Origin: Crenothrix sp. D3
Lineage (GTDB): Bacteria; Pseudomonadota; Gammaproteobacteria; Methylococcales; Methylomonadaceae
Assembly: GCA_002134785.1 (NCBI GenBank)
Contig: MBQZ01000084.1
Span: 1 to 64,000, forward strand
Direction of reading: 5' to 3'
DNA length: 64,000 bases
A program made the translations under genes and the position numbers. Below the pieces are notes generated by a model. That model did not search any database, had not been told where the DNA came from, and saw only the letters and a program-made list of their open reading frames with translations. Shown one piece after another: positions 26,221-35,664 of the stretch (positions are counted from its first letter, which is position 1; the number at the start of each line of letters is the position of its first letter).

Positions 26221-26973
26221 ATGTGTTGGAGTGGAGAAGCATCTGGGGTATTAGCTGTTGTTGGCTTGAGTACCGCTGCTTATGTGGCTTTAAAAGGGGA
26301 ATCTAAGGAGCTGTGGATTCCGTTGACTTATTTTGCCTTAATGGAATTATTACAGGCATTTACTTACGTTTATATTGATTTATGTGACAATCCGAATAAT
26401 CAGGTGCTAACGCTTTTTGGTTATTTGCACGTTGCGTTTCAGCCGTTTTTTGTCAATATGGTGGCGATGTATTTTATTCCTGAAAGCGTTAAATTAAAAA
26501 TTCGTACTTACGTTTATACGATATGTGCGATTGGTACAGTCGCTATGTTAGTCAAGATGTATCCGTTTGCGTGGGCTGGCGAGTGTATCGTTGGCACAGA
26601 AGGCTTTTGCGGCCCGCATATTTGTTCAACCTCTGGTGCTTGGCATATCGCGTGGCAAATGCCGTTGAACGGTTTGATGTCTAATCCTGTCGAATGGCTG
26701 TTCGGTTTTAATTGGGGCTTGCACGCATTCAGCTATATTCTGGTCGCATTCTATATGCCGCTGATGTATGGTTCTTGGCGTTTTGTCGCGTTTCACTATT
26801 TAATTGGTCCGTGGATTTCTGATGTAACTACCGATGATCCCAATGAATACGCCGCTGTATGGTGTTTATTTTCTATCGCCTTGTGCGTGTCGGTCATTAA
26901 AACACCGATTAGAAAATACCTGCACGTTAAAAAATGGCCGTTTTATGAAACGACGGTGAGTGATTCTTTATAA
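26221..26973 (+). CDS. DUF5765-type multi-pass membrane protein
   Basis: The 250-residue protein begins MCWSGEASGVLAVVGLSTAAY, the characteristic start of the DUF5765 family. It has about six or seven hydrophobic segments, with short cysteine-containing loops (GECIVGTEGFCGPHICSTSG). No function is established for the family. A strong ribosome site, AGAGGAGAGG, precedes the ATG. It stands 113 bases upstream of the mtdB pair on the same strand, but I see no proof of co-transcription. Confidence 0.75.
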   Translation: MCWSGEASGVLAVVGLSTAAYVALKGESKELWIPLTYFALMELLQAFTYVYIDLCDNPNNQVLTLFGYLHVAFQPFFVNMVAMYFIPESVKLKIRTYVYTICAIGTVAMLVKMYPFAWAGECIVGTEGFCGPHICSTSGAWHIAWQMPLNGLMSNPVEWLFGFNWGLHAFSYILVAFYMPLMYGSWRFVAFHYLIGPWISDVTTDDPNEYAAVWCLFSIALCVSVIKTPIRKYLHVKKWPFYETTVSDSL

Positions 26974-27086
26974 TCGCTCGTTCGACTGATACTGGGTGGG
27001 TGCGACAATTCGCACCTACTGTAGTGATGACATATCGGTATCGGTCTTTTATACTTGCCAACATTATATTATTTACAGGAACTGAC

Positions 27087-27995
27087 ATGGAAAAACCATT
27101 TATTTTACACATGCTAACCACTGCCAAAAATTTAAGTCCTTTTGATGTCAATATGGCATTGGATGCAGGTTGGGTTTCGGCATTACCTTATACAAATGTT
27201 GAACCCAGCGAAGTGCAAGGCTTGGTACAAGATGCGATTTTTTCGCGCAGTGCGAAAAACTTAAAACGCACCGCTATTTTTATTGGTGGTCGTGACACTA
27301 AACAAGCAATGGATATGCTAAAAATCGCTAAACGTTCAATGGTCCCGCCGTTTGAAGTATCAGTATTTGCTGATCCTAGTGGCGCGTTTACGACAGCAGC
27401 AGGTATGGTTGCCGCCGTAGAGCATGAATTAATGACTAAATTTAACACCACGCTGGTAGGTAAAAATATTCTTGCCTTAGGTGGCACAGGGCCTGTTGGT
27501 CAAGCGGCGGCGGTGATTGCCGCTCAAGCAGGGGCTAACGTTAGAATTATTGGTCGTCAATTGGATAGAGCGCAAAATATTGCTGATTTGTGCAATAACG
27601 AATTCGGCGAAGGCAAAATCACCATTACTGCGGGTGCGGATGCCGATAAAGCAGAGTACATTAAAACTGCCGATGTGGTTTTTGCTACAGGCGCGGCAGG
27701 GATTGAATTATTAAGCGCAGAATTAATTGCTTCCGCTCCACAATTGAAAGTAGCGGCAGATGTGAATGCTGTACCACCTGCGGGTATTGCAGGTGTTGAT
27801 GCGTTTCATAACGGCACACCGATTGCAGGTTCTAACAGCGGCGCGGTTGGTATGGGTGCATTGGCAATTGGTAATGTTAAATATCAAGCGCAAAGTCGGT
27901 TATTAAAACAAATGCTCACTACGGATAAGCCCGTGTATTTGCATTTTGAACACGCATTTGCCGTTGCCAGAGACTATATTAAAGAAAAATTTTGA
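27087..27995 (+). CDS. mtdB: Methylene-tetrahydromethanopterin dehydrogenase, paralogue 1
   Basis: The enzyme oxidises methylene-H4MPT to methenyl-H4MPT in the formaldehyde oxidation pathway of methylotrophs. The 302-residue protein has the family start MEKPFILHMLTTAKNLSPFD and the substrate-side motif VPPFEVSVFADPSGAFTTAA at 86-105. The Rossmann loop GGTGPVG is at 132-138, and VAADVNAVPPAGI lies near 229. At the end of the second Rossmann strand it has Gly156-Arg157 (RIIGRQLDR), a pattern that usually favours NADP. The start at 27087 follows TTACAGGAACTGAC; a longer frame from 27000 is spurious. Paralogue 2 begins 54 bases downstream, so they likely form one unit. Confidence 0.92.
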   Translation: MEKPFILHMLTTAKNLSPFDVNMALDAGWVSALPYTNVEPSEVQGLVQDAIFSRSAKNLKRTAIFIGGRDTKQAMDMLKIAKRSMVPPFEVSVFADPSGAFTTAAGMVAAVEHELMTKFNTTLVGKNILALGGTGPVGQAAAVIAAQAGANVRIIGRQLDRAQNIADLCNNEFGEGKITITAGADADKAEYIKTADVVFATGAAGIELLSAELIASAPQLKVAADVNAVPPAGIAGVDAFHNGTPIAGSNSGAVGMGALAIGNVKYQAQSRLLKQMLTTDKPVYLHFEHAFAVARDYIKEKF

Positions 27996-28049
27996 GGCTT
28001 TCCGCACCGCTAAAGCACTCTCTCCCGTATTTAACACCGAGGAACTTTC

Positions 28050-28955
28050 ATGGAAAAACGTAGTATTCTTCACATGCTTGACCCGATGCCTAACAACAGT
28101 CCTTTTGACATTAATATGGCAATGGACGCAGGCTTTGATGTACTCATGCCTTACAGCAATGTCAAGCTGGACAGTGTGTATCGTTTGACGCAGGATGCCA
28201 TTTTTTCACGCGGCCCTTCAGGTGTTAAACGCACGGGGATTTTTATTGGTGGGCGTGATTTAGCCTTAGCAATGGATATGCTAACAACCTGTCAACAAGC
28301 GATGGTACCCCCGTTTGAAGTATCCGTCTTTGCTGATCCTAGCGGCGCATTTACTACCGCCGCTGCCTTAGTGGCATGTGTGGAAAAGGAACTAAAAACC
28401 AAGCATGGCAAAGTATTGAAAGACTGTAATGCTTTGGTATTTGGTGGCACAGGTCCTGTCGGAATTGCCACGGGTATTATCGCCTCCTTGGCAGGTGCAG
28501 AAACCAGCTTAGTAGACCATTTATCGATGGCTAACGCGCAAGATGTAGCGGATGCTTACAATCGCCGTTTTTCTTGCACACTCAAAGCAGCTGTTGCCAG
28601 CAATGAAGCTGAAAAAGCGGCGTTAATCGCCAATGCCGATATTATTTTTTGTGCCGCTAAAGCAGGGATTCAAGTGTTAAGTGCGGCGGTATTAAAAGAA
28701 GCCACGCAATTAAAAGTCGCAGGCGATGTTAATGCTGTGCCACCCTTAGGTATAGAAGGCATTAAGCGTGGTGATTTAGGCGTGCCGTTGCTTCATGCTG
28801 TTAATGCAACAGGCGCAGTTGGTGTCGGCGCGTTAGCCGTAGGTAATGTGAAATATCAGCTACAACATGAAATGTTAAAGCTCATGCTGGAAACCGATAA
28901 ACCATTATATCTGGATTTTAGACAGGCTTTTGACAAAGCCCGCGAGTTGGTATAA
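28050..28955 (+). CDS. mtdB: Methylene-tetrahydromethanopterin dehydrogenase, paralogue 2
   Basis: The 301-residue protein is closely related to the gene just upstream and identical to it over VPPFEVSVFADPSGAFTTAA. It begins MEKRSILHMLDPMPNNSPFD. The dinucleotide loop is again GGTGPVG, but the second strand ends in Asp156 (SLVDHLSM) where paralogue 1 has Gly-Arg. An acidic residue there usually selects NAD. The pair may thus split NAD and NADP use; this is inference. The gene follows CGAGGAACTTTC, a good ribosome site. It is the closer of the two to the SILHML-type N-terminus of alphaproteobacterial MtdB. Confidence 0.92.
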   Translation: MEKRSILHMLDPMPNNSPFDINMAMDAGFDVLMPYSNVKLDSVYRLTQDAIFSRGPSGVKRTGIFIGGRDLALAMDMLTTCQQAMVPPFEVSVFADPSGAFTTAAALVACVEKELKTKHGKVLKDCNALVFGGTGPVGIATGIIASLAGAETSLVDHLSMANAQDVADAYNRRFSCTLKAAVASNEAEKAALIANADIIFCAAKAGIQVLSAAVLKEATQLKVAGDVNAVPPLGIEGIKRGDLGVPLLHAVNATGAVGVGALAVGNVKYQLQHEMLKLMLETDKPLYLDFRQAFDKARELV

Positions 28956-29064
28956 CTAGTTATGTAGAGCAAGCAACGCTTTTTGCCTACCCTACATTTT
29001 TTCAGACAAAAGCCTCATTAATCTATATCATTCTGGCTTTTTTAATAACTAAGAGATTTTTATC

Positions 29065-29544
29065 ATGCAAATAGCTGACAACACGGCAGTATCGATTCAC
29101 TACACCTTGACCAATGATGACGGCGAAGTGCTGGACAGTTCAATTGATGACGACGCGTTAGTGTATCTACATGGCGAAGGCAATATCATTTCTGGGCTAG
29201 AACAAGCCTTGAACGGCAAAGTCGTTGGTGACAAATTTAAAGTGCGTCTTGATGCTGAAGATGCGTATGGCGAACTTATTGAAGATCGCGTACAAGTGAT
29301 TCCACGCAGTATGTTTGAAGGTATTGATGAACTGGAAGTCGGTATGCAGTTTCAAGCCGATGTCAGTGAAGGTCCTGGCGCAGTGACTATCATTAAGATT
29401 GAAGGGGATGATGTAACTATTGATGGTAATCATCCATTAGCAGGTTTCGCATTAACATTTGATGTCGAAGTGGTTGATGTGAGAGCTGCCACAGAAGAAG
29501 AATTAGATCACGGTCATGTTCACGGTGCAGGTTGCCACCACTAA
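29065..29544 (+). CDS. slyD: FKBP-type peptidyl-prolyl isomerase SlyD
   Basis: The 159-residue protein has an FKBP domain (SIHYTLTNDDGEVLDSS, LVYLHGEGNIISGLEQALNG) with the chaperone insert in the flap (IPRSMF...VSEGPGAVTIIKIEGDDVTID...NHPLAG). It ends in a short metal-binding tail rich in His with one Cys (HGHVHGAGCHH). The tail binds nickel and other metals in relatives, where SlyD helps hydrogenase maturation as well as folding. It is monocistronic, with a strong terminator behind it. Confidence 0.95.
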   Translation: MQIADNTAVSIHYTLTNDDGEVLDSSIDDDALVYLHGEGNIISGLEQALNGKVVGDKFKVRLDAEDAYGELIEDRVQVIPRSMFEGIDELEVGMQFQADVSEGPGAVTIIKIEGDDVTIDGNHPLAGFALTFDVEVVDVRAATEEELDHGHVHGAGCHH

Positions 29545-29559
29545 TCCTGTTTTAAAGAT

Positions 29560-29587
29560 AAAAAGCACAATTTGTATTGTGCTTTTT
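29560..29587 (+). terminator. Rho-independent terminator after slyD
   Basis: AAAAAGCACAA and TTGTGCTTTTT form an 11-bp stem with a 6-base loop ending in a T run, 16 bases after the slyD stop. Confidence 0.9.
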
Positions 29588-29659
29588 GTTTATTAATCAA
29601 AAGCCCAGCGATAAAAGGCTTATAATGCGTGAATTCTTAGTTTTCCCCTATAAAGATTC

Positions 29660-31012
29660 ATGCCCTCTACTCCAGATTCCTCCCCGCTATTATTTACTAG
29701 CTTTGTACTTGCCGAACCACTGCTTCAAGCCGTTAAAAAAATAGGCTTTGAACACCCAACACCAGTACAAGAGCAAGCCATTCCATTGGCGTTAGCCTAT
29801 AAAGACTTATTAGTCAGTGCCAAAACGGGTAGCGGAAAAACGGTCGCTTTCCTATTACCACTATTACAACGCTTGCTTAACTCGCGCTCAACCCTGTTCG
29901 GCACGCGTGCGTTGATATTGTCACCCACCCGCGAATTAGCCAGACAGACCTTTGAACAATGTCAGCAACTCATCGAGTTCACTGAATTAAAAGTCGGTTT
30001 AATCACGGGTGGCGAAGATTTTAAGCAACACCAAAGTCTATTACGCCGCAATTTTGAAATCATTGTTGCCACGCCAGGCCGATTGGTAGAGTTGATGAAT
30101 CAAGAAAGTGGTGATTTTACCCATCTTGAAGTGCTGGTACTTGATGAAGCCGACCGTATGTTGGACATGGGTTTCAGCGAAGACGTATTAAACATCGTCA
30201 GTCACTGTAACGCCGCGCGGCAAACGCTATTATTTTCTGCGACACTGACCCATTTTGGTGTTATCAGAATCGCAGATAAAATTTTAACCAATCATAAAGT
30301 AGTTGCCTTAAACACTCTGCAAGACGGACACACCAATATCACCCAGCAAATCATTCTCGCGGATGATAACGACCATAAACAAAAATTACTCGCGTGGTTA
30401 TTGCTCAATGATACTTATGATAAAGCGTTAATTTTTACCAATAGCCGCTTACAAGCCGATGCGTTGCAAGGCCCATTACGCGGTAAAAAACTGCGGGTCG
30501 GTGTGTTACACGGTGAAATGGAACAAAAAGATCGTAATCGAACCATGATTTTATTTCGTGAAGGCGTGATTAATATCATCGTTGCGACTGATCTCGCGGC
30601 GCGTGGTTTAGATGTTAGTGGTATTAATCTGGTGGTTAATTTTGATGTGCCGAGAAATGGCATTGATTATATTCATCGCATTGGACGTACAGGTCGTGCC
30701 GATGAACTAGGCACAACCATTGCCTTAGTGAAGCACACTGAATGGAATTTAATGTCCAGTATCGAACGCTTTTTAAAGCAACACTTTATACGCCGCACCA
30801 TTAAAGAATTAGCCGCTAAGTATCAAGGCCCGAAAAAACTCAAAGCCTCTGGTAAAGCAGTGGGTAGTAAAAGCACCGTAGAACCGAAAAAAGCAGAAGT
30901 TGTCAAAGTAAAGGTTCGCCTTCGCGACAAGAAAAACGTGGGTAAACGCAGAGTGCCAACTACTGCGCCAATTTCAAAACAGCCAGCAACACCAATCGCT
31001 ACTGACGAATAA
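29660..31012 (+). CDS. srmB: SrmB-like DEAD-box RNA helicase
   Basis: The 450-residue protein has all DEAD-box motifs: Q motif (GFEHPTPVQEQAIP), I (SAKTGSGKT), Ia (PTRELARQ), II (DEAD), III (SAT), V (ATDLAARGLD) and VI (HRIGRTGR). The basic C-terminal tail ends RLRDKKNVGKRRVP, like the RDTKNIGKRRKP tail of E. coli SrmB, which assists early assembly of the 50S ribosomal subunit. The core also aligns with SrmB (DEADRMLDMGF). The exact subfamily is a judgement from the tail; RhlE is the alternative. It is a single gene with a dispersed repeat behind it. Confidence 0.85.
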   Translation: MPSTPDSSPLLFTSFVLAEPLLQAVKKIGFEHPTPVQEQAIPLALAYKDLLVSAKTGSGKTVAFLLPLLQRLLNSRSTLFGTRALILSPTRELARQTFEQCQQLIEFTELKVGLITGGEDFKQHQSLLRRNFEIIVATPGRLVELMNQESGDFTHLEVLVLDEADRMLDMGFSEDVLNIVSHCNAARQTLLFSATLTHFGVIRIADKILTNHKVVALNTLQDGHTNITQQIILADDNDHKQKLLAWLLLNDTYDKALIFTNSRLQADALQGPLRGKKLRVGVLHGEMEQKDRNRTMILFREGVINIIVATDLAARGLDVSGINLVVNFDVPRNGIDYIHRIGRTGRADELGTTIALVKHTEWNLMSSIERFLKQHFIRRTIKELAAKYQGPKKLKASGKAVGSKSTVEPKKAEVVKVKVRLRDKKNVGKRRVPTTAPISKQPATPIATDE

Positions 31013-31013
31013 A

Positions 31014-31095
31014 GTAGAGGGCAATCTTTTGTGGTTGCCCTAACAACTGATAACGATTTGTTATTAAAGACTGGTACAAGGTACAGCTCCTACTT
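31014..31095. repeat. GGGCAATC/GGTTGCCC dispersed repeat, degenerate copy
   Basis: AGTAGAGGGCAATCTTTTG, GTGGTTGCCCT and a distal CTCCTACT follow the helicase gene directly. The cleaner version at 45163-45232 has perfect outer arms. A half copy is at 60912. Confidence 0.65.
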
Positions 31096-31163
31096 TACGC
31101 AGTAACCTCCCTAGACCGTGCATCACCACAAAGACGCTCCTCGTTACTTAGTGCATCCGTATT

Positions 31164-34100
31164 TTAGGTGTTAATTTTTAAAACTGTACTGGCTTCGTTC
31201 ATAATGGTTTTATCGCTAGACCATTCATGCGGCGTTGAACGAATATGAATATCTCGTTGTGGAAACGGAATTTCAATATTATGTTCACTTAGAGTTTTTG
31301 CTAGTCGAAGATGTAAATCATGCGTGACGGGCATACGATTTGCAGTTTCACTGACAAATACGCGTACCGAAAAAATTAAAGCACTGTCGCCAAATTCAAC
31401 TAACATCACGCTAGGTTCAGGGTCTTGTAAAACTAGCGGCGTGGCACACACTGTTTCCTTCATTACTTTGTGCGCCAACTCAATATCAGAACCATAGGCA
31501 ATGCCAATCGGAATGACCACGCGGGTAATTGCATCATTGAGTGTCCAATTGACTAACTGCGTGGTGATAAAGGCTTTATTCGGCACGATAAGTTCTTTTT
31601 GATCGAAGTCTACTAAGGTGGTGGCTCTCATGCGAATAGAGCGGACTGTGCCACTGACATTACCAATTGTCACGATGTCACCGACACGAATCGGGCGTTC
31701 AAATAATAGAATAATACCTGAAACAAAATTGGCAAAAATTTCTTGTAAGCCAAAGCCTAAACCGACACTGAGCGCGGCAACTAGCCATTGTACTTGCGAC
31801 CAATTAAAACCTAGTATATTGGCAACCGAGAAAAAGCCGATGGTCGTTATGGTGTAGTTTGTTATCTTGTTAACCGCATAGCGACTCCCTGAGGTTATCG
31901 TTATACGGCGAAATATTAATAATTCATTAACTCCCGAAAAATTCTGCACCGCCACCACGGTGATAAAAGCATAAACCCCTGCTAATAATAAATGAATAAG
32001 GGTAATTGCTTGATAAACCTCCTTGTTATTGACGATTACTTTATTCTGCCAAAGTTCAATATCATTCAAAAATGAAAAAGCAGGTAGTATATTTTTCCAA
32101 ATTGCCCAGAAAACTGCCGCTAACAAAACACAGAAAAAAACATTCAATAGGGTGACGGTTTGTGCATTTATTTTGGGAATGTCAATAAGTTCCTCTTCAA
32201 TCAGAATCGGTTTTTCTGACCCCTCAATAACCGCTGGTTTTTTTTGCTCACCCGTGTACTTAAGTTTTTCCTGTAAATTTTTCATCGCTAATTGCCTATT
32301 TTCTAAGGTCAACCAGCGTAGGGCTAGCTCATAAAAAATCACCATTGAAAAAACAAACCACAGAGTAACAATTGTTTTTTGCTGTAATTCCAACGCACTT
32401 AGATAATAACCACTTACCGAAAAACCAATAACCATTAATGGTATATAAGTTGCCAAATAATAAACATAACGTAATTTAGCAATCCAACCATCGGGATAAT
32501 TAATGATGAGGTCTCGCGTTAAACCGTGACGCGGATTTAGCAATTTAGCTAAAAATATTACCAAGGTAAACACGCTCACATTAAGTGCTAAACGCCCTAA
32601 ACTATCGCTATACGCAGGCATTCCAGAGTTGAGCGTCACTCTGATGATAAACGTGCAAGGTATGAGAATAAAGCGTACCCACACTACCTGTTTGTGAAAT
32701 AAGGCAGCGGACTGTTCTTGCCATTGAAAATGTTGTCGCATAATGCCTGTCGGTGTAAACAGACGGAGATAGAATTGAAAGAGCAACCACGGCAGTGCGA
32801 TTCGATTTAAGCCCGTGCCAATAGCGAAGGTAAAACCACCATTGACGACATGACTTAAAGACCAGCCAAGATACGCAATAATAAGCGGCACAGGGGCAAC
32901 CAATATCAGCGTGTAGACTAACGCCTCTAGGCTGTAATAAAAATGGTCGCTATAAATTTTGCCAACCCTAGTAGTAATCAGTGTTAAGCGTCGCTTTGCC
33001 CAACGGTTAGCGAGTAGTAACACTGTCATGTTGAGTAAGGCGAGTGGGGCTAAAAATGGATATTGTGTTGGCAGTTTGGTGACATTATTAAGCAAACTGC
33101 GCCAGTTACGCGGTGATAATAACCAGCGAGTTGCACGTTTTAGTTCAATAATGGTTTGACTCCCCACCACTTCAGAACTTCTGACCCACAATAAACGCTC
33201 ATCTAAATAGAGGGCGAACTTTTCAATTTTTTCGTGCTTTTGTTGTCTAGCAAAATCAAAATCACCCAGTGTTCGCAAATAAGCAGTGTAAGCCACCGAT
33301 AATTGATTGAGTGACTCAAACTGATTATTCAATGCCACGCGCAATTCAGCCTGAATCATCATACGCTCTTGCTTAGGTAGCTGCATATCAACGCTAGCAT
33401 CCATTATTTGCTTTAATTGCGTGTCAACATCAACGAATTGCTTGAGTTTGTCTTCAACGACGAGTTGTTCCAAATTAGTGCTGGCTGTTTCTGTTTGAAT
33501 CGCCTCTGACTGGGTAATAAACTTATCTTCGTTTAATAAACTACGTCGTTGTTCATGCAGTATTTTACCCAACGGTGGACTTAAAATGGCTAAATCAATT
33601 TTCTTTGCCGCGCTACTAAAATTAGCATCAATTTCATTAATCTGTTTATCAGTGCTAATTTTTTCTTCATTGTATTGACTGATTTTGCCATTAATCGCTT
33701 GTAACTGCTGGCTGAGTTTAATGTTTTCTCGGATAATACCTTGAATAGCAATGTGTTTATCAGATAAGTCTTTTTCAGCTTGATCGAGCGTATCCTGTCT
33801 GTCTTTATCAGCTTCTTGCTGTAAATTAGTCAACACATCGGTGATGGTATCAATCACAGGGGCAAACGCATTTTTTTGAAGTCCCAGCAACTGCACTCGT
33901 GTTTTAAGTAAGCTCAACCGCGCGGTATAGCTGACTATTTCAGCATCTAACATTGTTAATTTAGCCGTGTTAGCGTCAATCTTCGTTTTTAAATAGCCCT
34001 GTTGTGCATCGGCTAGTAATTGTGACTCCGAGACCGCAGAGCTACTGTCTTGCATTGTTTTATTGGCATTCTCAAGTGCTTGCTTCGCATTGAGCATTTC

Positions 34101-34676
34101 TTGGCGAATAAGAGTGGGACGGATGTTTTGTTCGCTAGCCAACTCAATTTCTAGTTTTTTAATCTGTTCTTCTAAGTGTTTTACTTTGTATTGTTCAATC
34201 GCTAGCCGTTGTGTTAGCTCATCAACAGGTATTTTTACAAACTCTTGCTTATCAGGTGTCTGTGGCTTTTCCGATGCTTGCTCAATGTCTCTTTGTAATT
34301 TTTTAGTTGCGTCAGGGGCTTTTTGAATAGCGTCCTTAAAGGCAGTAGTTCGTTCATTAAAGGCAGTAATATTAGTCAACTCGTCTTGCGTTGAATGATA
34401 AATAGTCAGCACGGTTGATTTTAGTGCCTCCTCTAAATCCTTTCGATTAGTTAGCGAGTCAATTTTAGCCAGCACGCTGGCTTGGGTGGTGTCCAAGGTT
34501 GTGCTGGGTGTGGCAACAGTGACTATTGAATCAGTGGCGTTTTCGGCAAAAACATTGACCGAATAACACTGAGTTACTAACAGTAATAACAGCAGAGCAG
34601 GGTGGGCAAACTTTTTTGCCCACACGAATAAACTAGACACAATAGAAAGAAAGGTGATTTTCATGAAGGTAGACAT
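31164..34676 (-). CDS. mscK: MscK/KefA-type mechanosensitive channel
   Basis: The 1170-residue protein (E. coli MscK is 1120) protects against osmotic downshock. It has a signal peptide (cleavage near NVFA, residue 45) and a long periplasmic, coiled-coil-rich region to about 520. A block of about eight membrane helices follows. A C-terminal MscS domain comes last: the pore helix ...VAALSVGLGFGLQEIFANFVSG, then FERPIRVGDIVTIGNVSGTVRSI and IPFPQRDIHI at the end. It appears monocistronic. An ATG four codons downstream (34664) is an equally plausible start. Confidence 0.9.
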   Translation of the reverse strand: MSTFMKITFLSIVSSLFVWAKKFAHPALLLLLLVTQCYSVNVFAENATDSIVTVATPSTTLDTTQASVLAKIDSLTNRKDLEEALKSTVLTIYHSTQDELTNITAFNERTTAFKDAIQKAPDATKKLQRDIEQASEKPQTPDKQEFVKIPVDELTQRLAIEQYKVKHLEEQIKKLEIELASEQNIRPTLIRQEMLNAKQALENANKTMQDSSSAVSESQLLADAQQGYLKTKIDANTAKLTMLDAEIVSYTARLSLLKTRVQLLGLQKNAFAPVIDTITDVLTNLQQEADKDRQDTLDQAEKDLSDKHIAIQGIIRENIKLSQQLQAINGKISQYNEEKISTDKQINEIDANFSSAAKKIDLAILSPPLGKILHEQRRSLLNEDKFITQSEAIQTETASTNLEQLVVEDKLKQFVDVDTQLKQIMDASVDMQLPKQERMMIQAELRVALNNQFESLNQLSVAYTAYLRTLGDFDFARQQKHEKIEKFALYLDERLLWVRSSEVVGSQTIIELKRATRWLLSPRNWRSLLNNVTKLPTQYPFLAPLALLNMTVLLLANRWAKRRLTLITTRVGKIYSDHFYYSLEALVYTLILVAPVPLIIAYLGWSLSHVVNGGFTFAIGTGLNRIALPWLLFQFYLRLFTPTGIMRQHFQWQEQSAALFHKQVVWVRFILIPCTFIIRVTLNSGMPAYSDSLGRLALNVSVFTLVIFLAKLLNPRHGLTRDLIINYPDGWIAKLRYVYYLATYIPLMVIGFSVSGYYLSALELQQKTIVTLWFVFSMVIFYELALRWLTLENRQLAMKNLQEKLKYTGEQKKPAVIEGSEKPILIEEELIDIPKINAQTVTLLNVFFCVLLAAVFWAIWKNILPAFSFLNDIELWQNKVIVNNKEVYQAITLIHLLLAGVYAFITVVAVQNFSGVNELLIFRRITITSGSRYAVNKITNYTITTIGFFSVANILGFNWSQVQWLVAALSVGLGFGLQEIFANFVSGIILLFERPIRVGDIVTIGNVSGTVRSIRMRATTLVDFDQKELIVPNKAFITTQLVNWTLNDAITRVVIPIGIAYGSDIELAHKVMKETVCATPLVLQDPEPSVMLVEFGDSALIFSVRVFVSETANRMPVTHDLHLRLAKTLSEHNIEIPFPQRDIHIRSTPHEWSSDKTIMNEASTVLKINT

Positions 34677-34825
34677 AACTAAAACTGGACGTTAAGTATA
34701 ACGTTATTCACTTAAATTCAGTTTAAGCATATAAAGAAATGAGGAATATCACAGCATTTTATAAGTGTCTGCTTTAAAATATAAAACTTTGAACGATTAA
34801 CAACGCTTCACTTTTAACAACCCTA

Positions 34826-35542
34826 ATGAAAAAATTATTAAATAAGAGCTTTACCACCAATGCCACCGCCGTTGCTATTATTATCCTCGGCTATATTTCC
34901 GAAGTTGATTTCATCAAGTCCATTGGCTTTTTTGCCCTGTCGGGTGCGATAACTAACTGGTTAGCGATTTATATGTTATTTGAAAAAGTGCCTTATTTAT
35001 ACGGCTCAGGTGTCATACCCGACCGTTTTGAGGAGTTCAAATACTCGATTAAACAATTGATGATGAATCAGTTTTTCACCACGCAAAACATTGAGCAATT
35101 CATAGAAATCGAAGAGCAACAAGGTGGCAAGCTATTAAATTTACAGCCCTTATTGGATGCTGTTGACTACGACAAAATCTACGAAGGCTTGGTGTCTTCC
35201 ATTATGGAATCCTCATTTGGTGGAATGTTAATGATGATGGGCGGCACAGAAGCCTTAGTGCCATTAAAAGAACCGTTCACCGAAAAAATGCGCGTCACCT
35301 TGCAGGACATGACCGAATCCGACACATTTAAAGATGCCCTGCAACACGGTTTGAATGCCCATAAAATCGGCGAAGACATTGTCGGCAAAATCGAAACTGT
35401 GATTGATAAACGCCTGAGTGAATTAACCCCGCAACTGGTGAAAGAAATGGTACAACTCATTATTAGTGAGCATCTTGGCTGGTTGGTGGTTTGGGGTGGA
35501 TTTTTTGGCGGTTTACTGGGCGCGATCTTCGCGTTTGCTTAA
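34826..35542 (+). CDS. DUF445-family membrane protein
   Basis: The 238-residue protein has a membrane helix near each end (ATAVAIIILGYISEVDF and LGWLVVWGGFFGGLLGAIFAF) and a helical middle. The block GAITNWLAIYMLFEKVPYLYGSGVIPDRFEEFK is the hallmark of DUF445, a widespread family without settled function. It diverges from mscK with 149 bases between. Family members in other bacteria can be longer; this looks like a complete short form. Confidence 0.82.
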   Translation: MKKLLNKSFTTNATAVAIIILGYISEVDFIKSIGFFALSGAITNWLAIYMLFEKVPYLYGSGVIPDRFEEFKYSIKQLMMNQFFTTQNIEQFIEIEEQQGGKLLNLQPLLDAVDYDKIYEGLVSSIMESSFGGMLMMMGGTEALVPLKEPFTEKMRVTLQDMTESDTFKDALQHGLNAHKIGEDIVGKIETVIDKRLSELTPQLVKEMVQLIISEHLGWLVVWGGFFGGLLGAIFAFA

Positions 35543-35549
35543 TTTATGC

Positions 35550-35607
35550 AGGAGTCCAAAACAAGTTTTGGACGTTTTTAAACGCCCAAGTCTTGCCTTG
35601 GACTCCT
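35550..35607. repeat. AGTCCAA palindromic repeat after the DUF445 gene
   Basis: Outer arms AGGAGTCCAA / TTGGACTCCT are perfect. Inside, TCCAAAAC-aa-GTTTTGGA forms a second perfect hairpin. The sequence is related to the palindromes at 41161 and 46279 (core CCAAACCTAGGTTTGG). It could also end transcription. Confidence 0.8.
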
Positions 35608-35664
35608 AACACTATTAATACTTTTCAGACAAACCTTAGCAGGTCTCCAAATTGAACCGTTATC

